This document shows positions 62,434 to 64,000 of a stretch of DNA of 64,000 nucleotides, piece after piece. Source of the stretch: Flavobacteriales bacterium 33_180_T64 (lineage in GTDB: Bacteria; Bacteroidota; Bacteroidia; Flavobacteriales; Flavobacteriaceae). Location of the stretch: NCBI GenBank assembly GCA_002162685.1, contig MAAQ01000013.1, positions 124,001-188,000 of the forward strand, written 5' to 3'. Both the position numbers and the translations under genes were made by a program. Positions within the stretch are counted from its first letter, which is position 1, and each line of letters starts with the position of its first letter. The notes beneath the pieces are model-generated. The model saw only the letters and a program-made list of their open reading frames with translations. It was not told where the DNA came from and searched no databases.

Positions 62434-63804
62434 TTGATCGAAGAGAAAGAAAATATCCAATTTGAACTTACCAATGAACTCATTGAAAAAGTAGAACTTC
62501 TTGTTACTCATAATGAAGACAAAGAATTAAAACTGCTTTTAAAAGAGTTTCACTATGCTGATGTTGCCGAAATTTTAGATGAACTCGATTTAGACGATTC
62601 AATTTACGTTATCAAATTGTTAGATTCTGAAACGACATCAGATATCTTAACAGAACTTGATGAGGACATCAGAGAAAAAGTACTTGAAAATCTTTCAGCA
62701 AAAGAAATTGCCGAAGAAGTTGAAGAGTTAGATACCGATGATGCAGCCGATATTATTGCCGAACTACCCGAAGAACGTCAAGCTGAAGTTATTTCTAGAA
62801 TTGAAGACGAAGAACATCGAGAAGAAATTACAGAACTTCTAACCTATGATAAAGATACAGCTGGTAGCCTTATGGCAAAAGAATTGGTTAAGGTTTATGA
62901 AACCTGGACCGTAGCAGGATGCTTACGTCGCATTAGAAGCCAAGCAAAAGAAGTTACGAGAGTACATTCAATTTACGTTGTAGATAAAGAAGAAAAATTA
63001 ATTGGTCGCTTATCCCTAAAAGATTTAATTGTCGCCAAAAGCGAACAAAAAATAGCCGAAATTTCTAATAGTAATGTAGATTATGTTAATATAAATGACG
63101 ATGTTGAAGATGTCGCTAAAGTGATGGTGAAATATGATTTAGAAGCCATTCCTGTTATTGACGATAAACATACCTTATTAGGTAGAATTACTATTGATGA
63201 TATTGTCGATGTATTAAAAGAAGAAGCCGATAAAGATTACCAATTAGCAGCAGGTATTACACAAGATGTAGAAGCAGATGATAGTATTTTAGAACTTACT
63301 AGAGCACGTTTACCTTGGTTGTTTTTAGGACTCGTTGGCGGTATTGGTGCTTTTTTAATCATGAAAAATTTTGATGATTTATTTAACGAATATGTTATTC
63401 TCTTTTTATTCACACCACTAATTGCAGCCATGGCAGGAAATGTTGGTGTACAATCCAGCGCTATAATTGTACAAGGTTTAGCTAATGATGATGTTAAAGG
63501 AAGTATCAATAATCGATTGATAAAGGAAATGTTTTTAGCTGCCCTTAATGGTATTATTCTCGCCATATTTTTATTCCTTTTTGTATGGATTTATAAAAAC
63601 GATATTTATACAGCATTAGCCATTTCTGTTTCGTTAGTTGTTGTTATCATCGTCGCTGGAATAATAGGCACCTTTGTTCCATTATTTCTAGACAAACGAG
63701 GTATAGATCCAGCCATAGCTACAGGTCCATTTATTACCACAAGTAATGATATTTTTGGAATTCTTATTTATTTCTGGATTGCTAAATTGATTTTAGGTAT
63801 TTAA
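62434..63804 (+). CDS. mgtE: MgtE-family magnesium transporter
   Basis: Inner-membrane Mg2+ channel of 456 residues. The MgtE N-terminal acidic helical domain (about 5-130, with LLKEFHYADVAEILDELDLD and LPEERQAEVISRIEDEEHRE) is followed by two CBS domains (about 140-260, with AGSLMAKELVKVYETWTVAG) that sense Mg2+. Five membrane helices form the C-terminal part (about 285-455), with the ion-pore signature MAGNVGVQSSAIIVQGLAND and IDPAIATGPFITTSNDIFGI. Start is TTG, 17 bp after the rsmA stop. MgtE-type channels open at low Mg2+ by release of ions from the cytoplasmic domains. Confidence 0.96.
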   Translation: MIEEKENIQFELTNELIEKVELLVTHNEDKELKLLLKEFHYADVAEILDELDLDDSIYVIKLLDSETTSDILTELDEDIREKVLENLSAKEIAEEVEELDTDDAADIIAELPEERQAEVISRIEDEEHREEITELLTYDKDTAGSLMAKELVKVYETWTVAGCLRRIRSQAKEVTRVHSIYVVDKEEKLIGRLSLKDLIVAKSEQKIAEISNSNVDYVNINDDVEDVAKVMVKYDLEAIPVIDDKHTLLGRITIDDIVDVLKEEADKDYQLAAGITQDVEADDSILELTRARLPWLFLGLVGGIGAFLIMKNFDDLFNEYVILFLFTPLIAAMAGNVGVQSSAIIVQGLANDDVKGSINNRLIKEMFLAALNGIILAIFLFLFVWIYKNDIYTALAISVSLVVVIIVAGIIGTFVPLFLDKRGIDPAIATGPFITTSNDIFGILIYFWIAKLILGI

Positions 63805-63811
63805 AATTCTG

Positions 63812-63887
63812 GCGTTCCCTTTCAGGTCGTGCTTTTCGTTACAATCTTTTACAAAAGCAAAAGGATTTCCTCTACAATCACTAACGC
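63812..63887. repeat. REP-like intergenic element B
   Basis: A 76-bp non-coding stretch bounded by GCGTT and AACGC, with AGGTCGTGCTTTTCG in the left half and CCTCTACAATCACTAACGC at the right end. It shares ends and order of blocks with element A at 13773-13852 but diverges in the middle. Confidence 0.5.
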
Positions 63888-63925
63888 AAAACTTCGTAAC
63901 TTTAAACACATAAAATCATTTTATC

Positions 63926-64000
63926 ATGCAACCCATAAACATTAAAGAAAAGCATTCCCTTTTTACCAAACAATGGCACCCACACCGTATTGCCACAGTA
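63926..64000 (+). CDS. Start of a probable cupin-domain protein (3' cut by window edge)
   Basis: The last 75 bases are open from an ATG: 25 codons, beginning MQPINIKEKHSLFTKQ and continuing WHPHRIATV. This N-terminus resembles small cupin proteins that occur widely in Flavobacteriaceae (the family continues with a metal-binding His motif that would lie beyond the window). Function is unknown and the call rests on the short N-terminal pattern only. Confidence 0.5.
   Translation, partial: MQPINIKEKHSLFTKQWHPHRIATV

Noticed and set aside
1-64000. CRISPR arrays, insertion sequences, prophage, integrons, toxin-antitoxin pairs
   Set aside because: Looked for regularly spaced direct repeats of 24-40 bp, transposase or integrase motifs, and paired small antitoxin-like genes; none was found. 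The MORN protein alone is not evidence of a toxin system.

Overview
The window is a chromosomal segment from a marine-type member of the Flavobacteriaceae (Bacteroidota). Base composition is strongly AT-rich. Start codons usually lack a Shine-Dalgarno sequence. Several promoters carry the Bacteroidota -7 octamer TAnnTTTG. The gene content is typical of the family: SusC/SusD and carboxypeptidase-like-domain TonB receptors, secreted proteins with type IX (Por) C-terminal sorting domains, lipoproteins with acidic surface-export signals, and ClC, MarC, HupE, RDD and HTTM membrane proteins. No insertion sequence, prophage, CRISPR array or rRNA operon was seen. The one RNA gene I can name is a tRNA-Leu(CAA).

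Layout. 1-8.6 kb: the tail of an RND efflux pump, then three outer-membrane genes on the minus strand (a TonB receptor and a SusD/SusC pair). 8.8-17.3 kb: housekeeping (aspS, a ClC protein, a cold-shock protein, tadA, a TonB-like protein, dxs). 17.4-21.6 kb: dgt followed by a secreted BNR-repeat protein. 21.8-30.4 kb: a cluster that looks phosphate-related, with a beta-helix surface lipoprotein, a TonB receptor, a small exported MORN protein, an OprP-type porin and a PiT transporter with a PhoU-like tail. 30.4-36.0 kb: two RDD paralogues around a DUF6503-like protein, then nrdB-nrdA. 36.7-45.9 kb: a LytTR response regulator with its TPR histidine kinase, a methyltransferase, and an ECF sigma factor, a membrane TPR protein and a large TPR-CHAT peptidase. 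45.9-64 kb: mostly housekeeping (marC operon, ctpA, dCMP deaminase, prs, rplY, pth, ribF, serS, rsmA, mgtE), a secreted M43 metalloprotease, a VKGC/HTTM membrane protein, and the start of a probable cupin gene at the edge.

The most interesting region is 21.6-28.1 kb. Arrays of TTAACA-like hexamers repeated at exactly 11 bp, the layout of PhoP/PhoB boxes in other phyla, stand upstream of the lipoprotein gene (six in register) and the porin gene (three in register). In both cases the array stops exactly 9 nt before a -7-like octamer. A third array of five lies in the promoter of the divergent MORN gene. Between the MORN and porin genes is an unannotated unit with a promoter-like octamer, an 18-bp imperfect palindrome and a strong terminator. 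Its predicted RNA is perfectly complementary over 15 nt to the 5' leader of the porin mRNA. I propose a small RNA embedded in a Pho regulon; this is an inference from sequence only.

A second candidate system is the sigma / TPR membrane protein / TPR-CHAT cluster at 40.9-45.2 kb. Its parts suggest that a CHAT caspase-like peptidase could control an anti-sigma protein. Smaller observations include a ClC protein lacking both proton-path glutamates, two REP-like intergenic elements, TAnnTTTG boxes abutting start codons (possible leaderless mRNAs), a structured nrdB-nrdA spacer and a frameshifted short gene.
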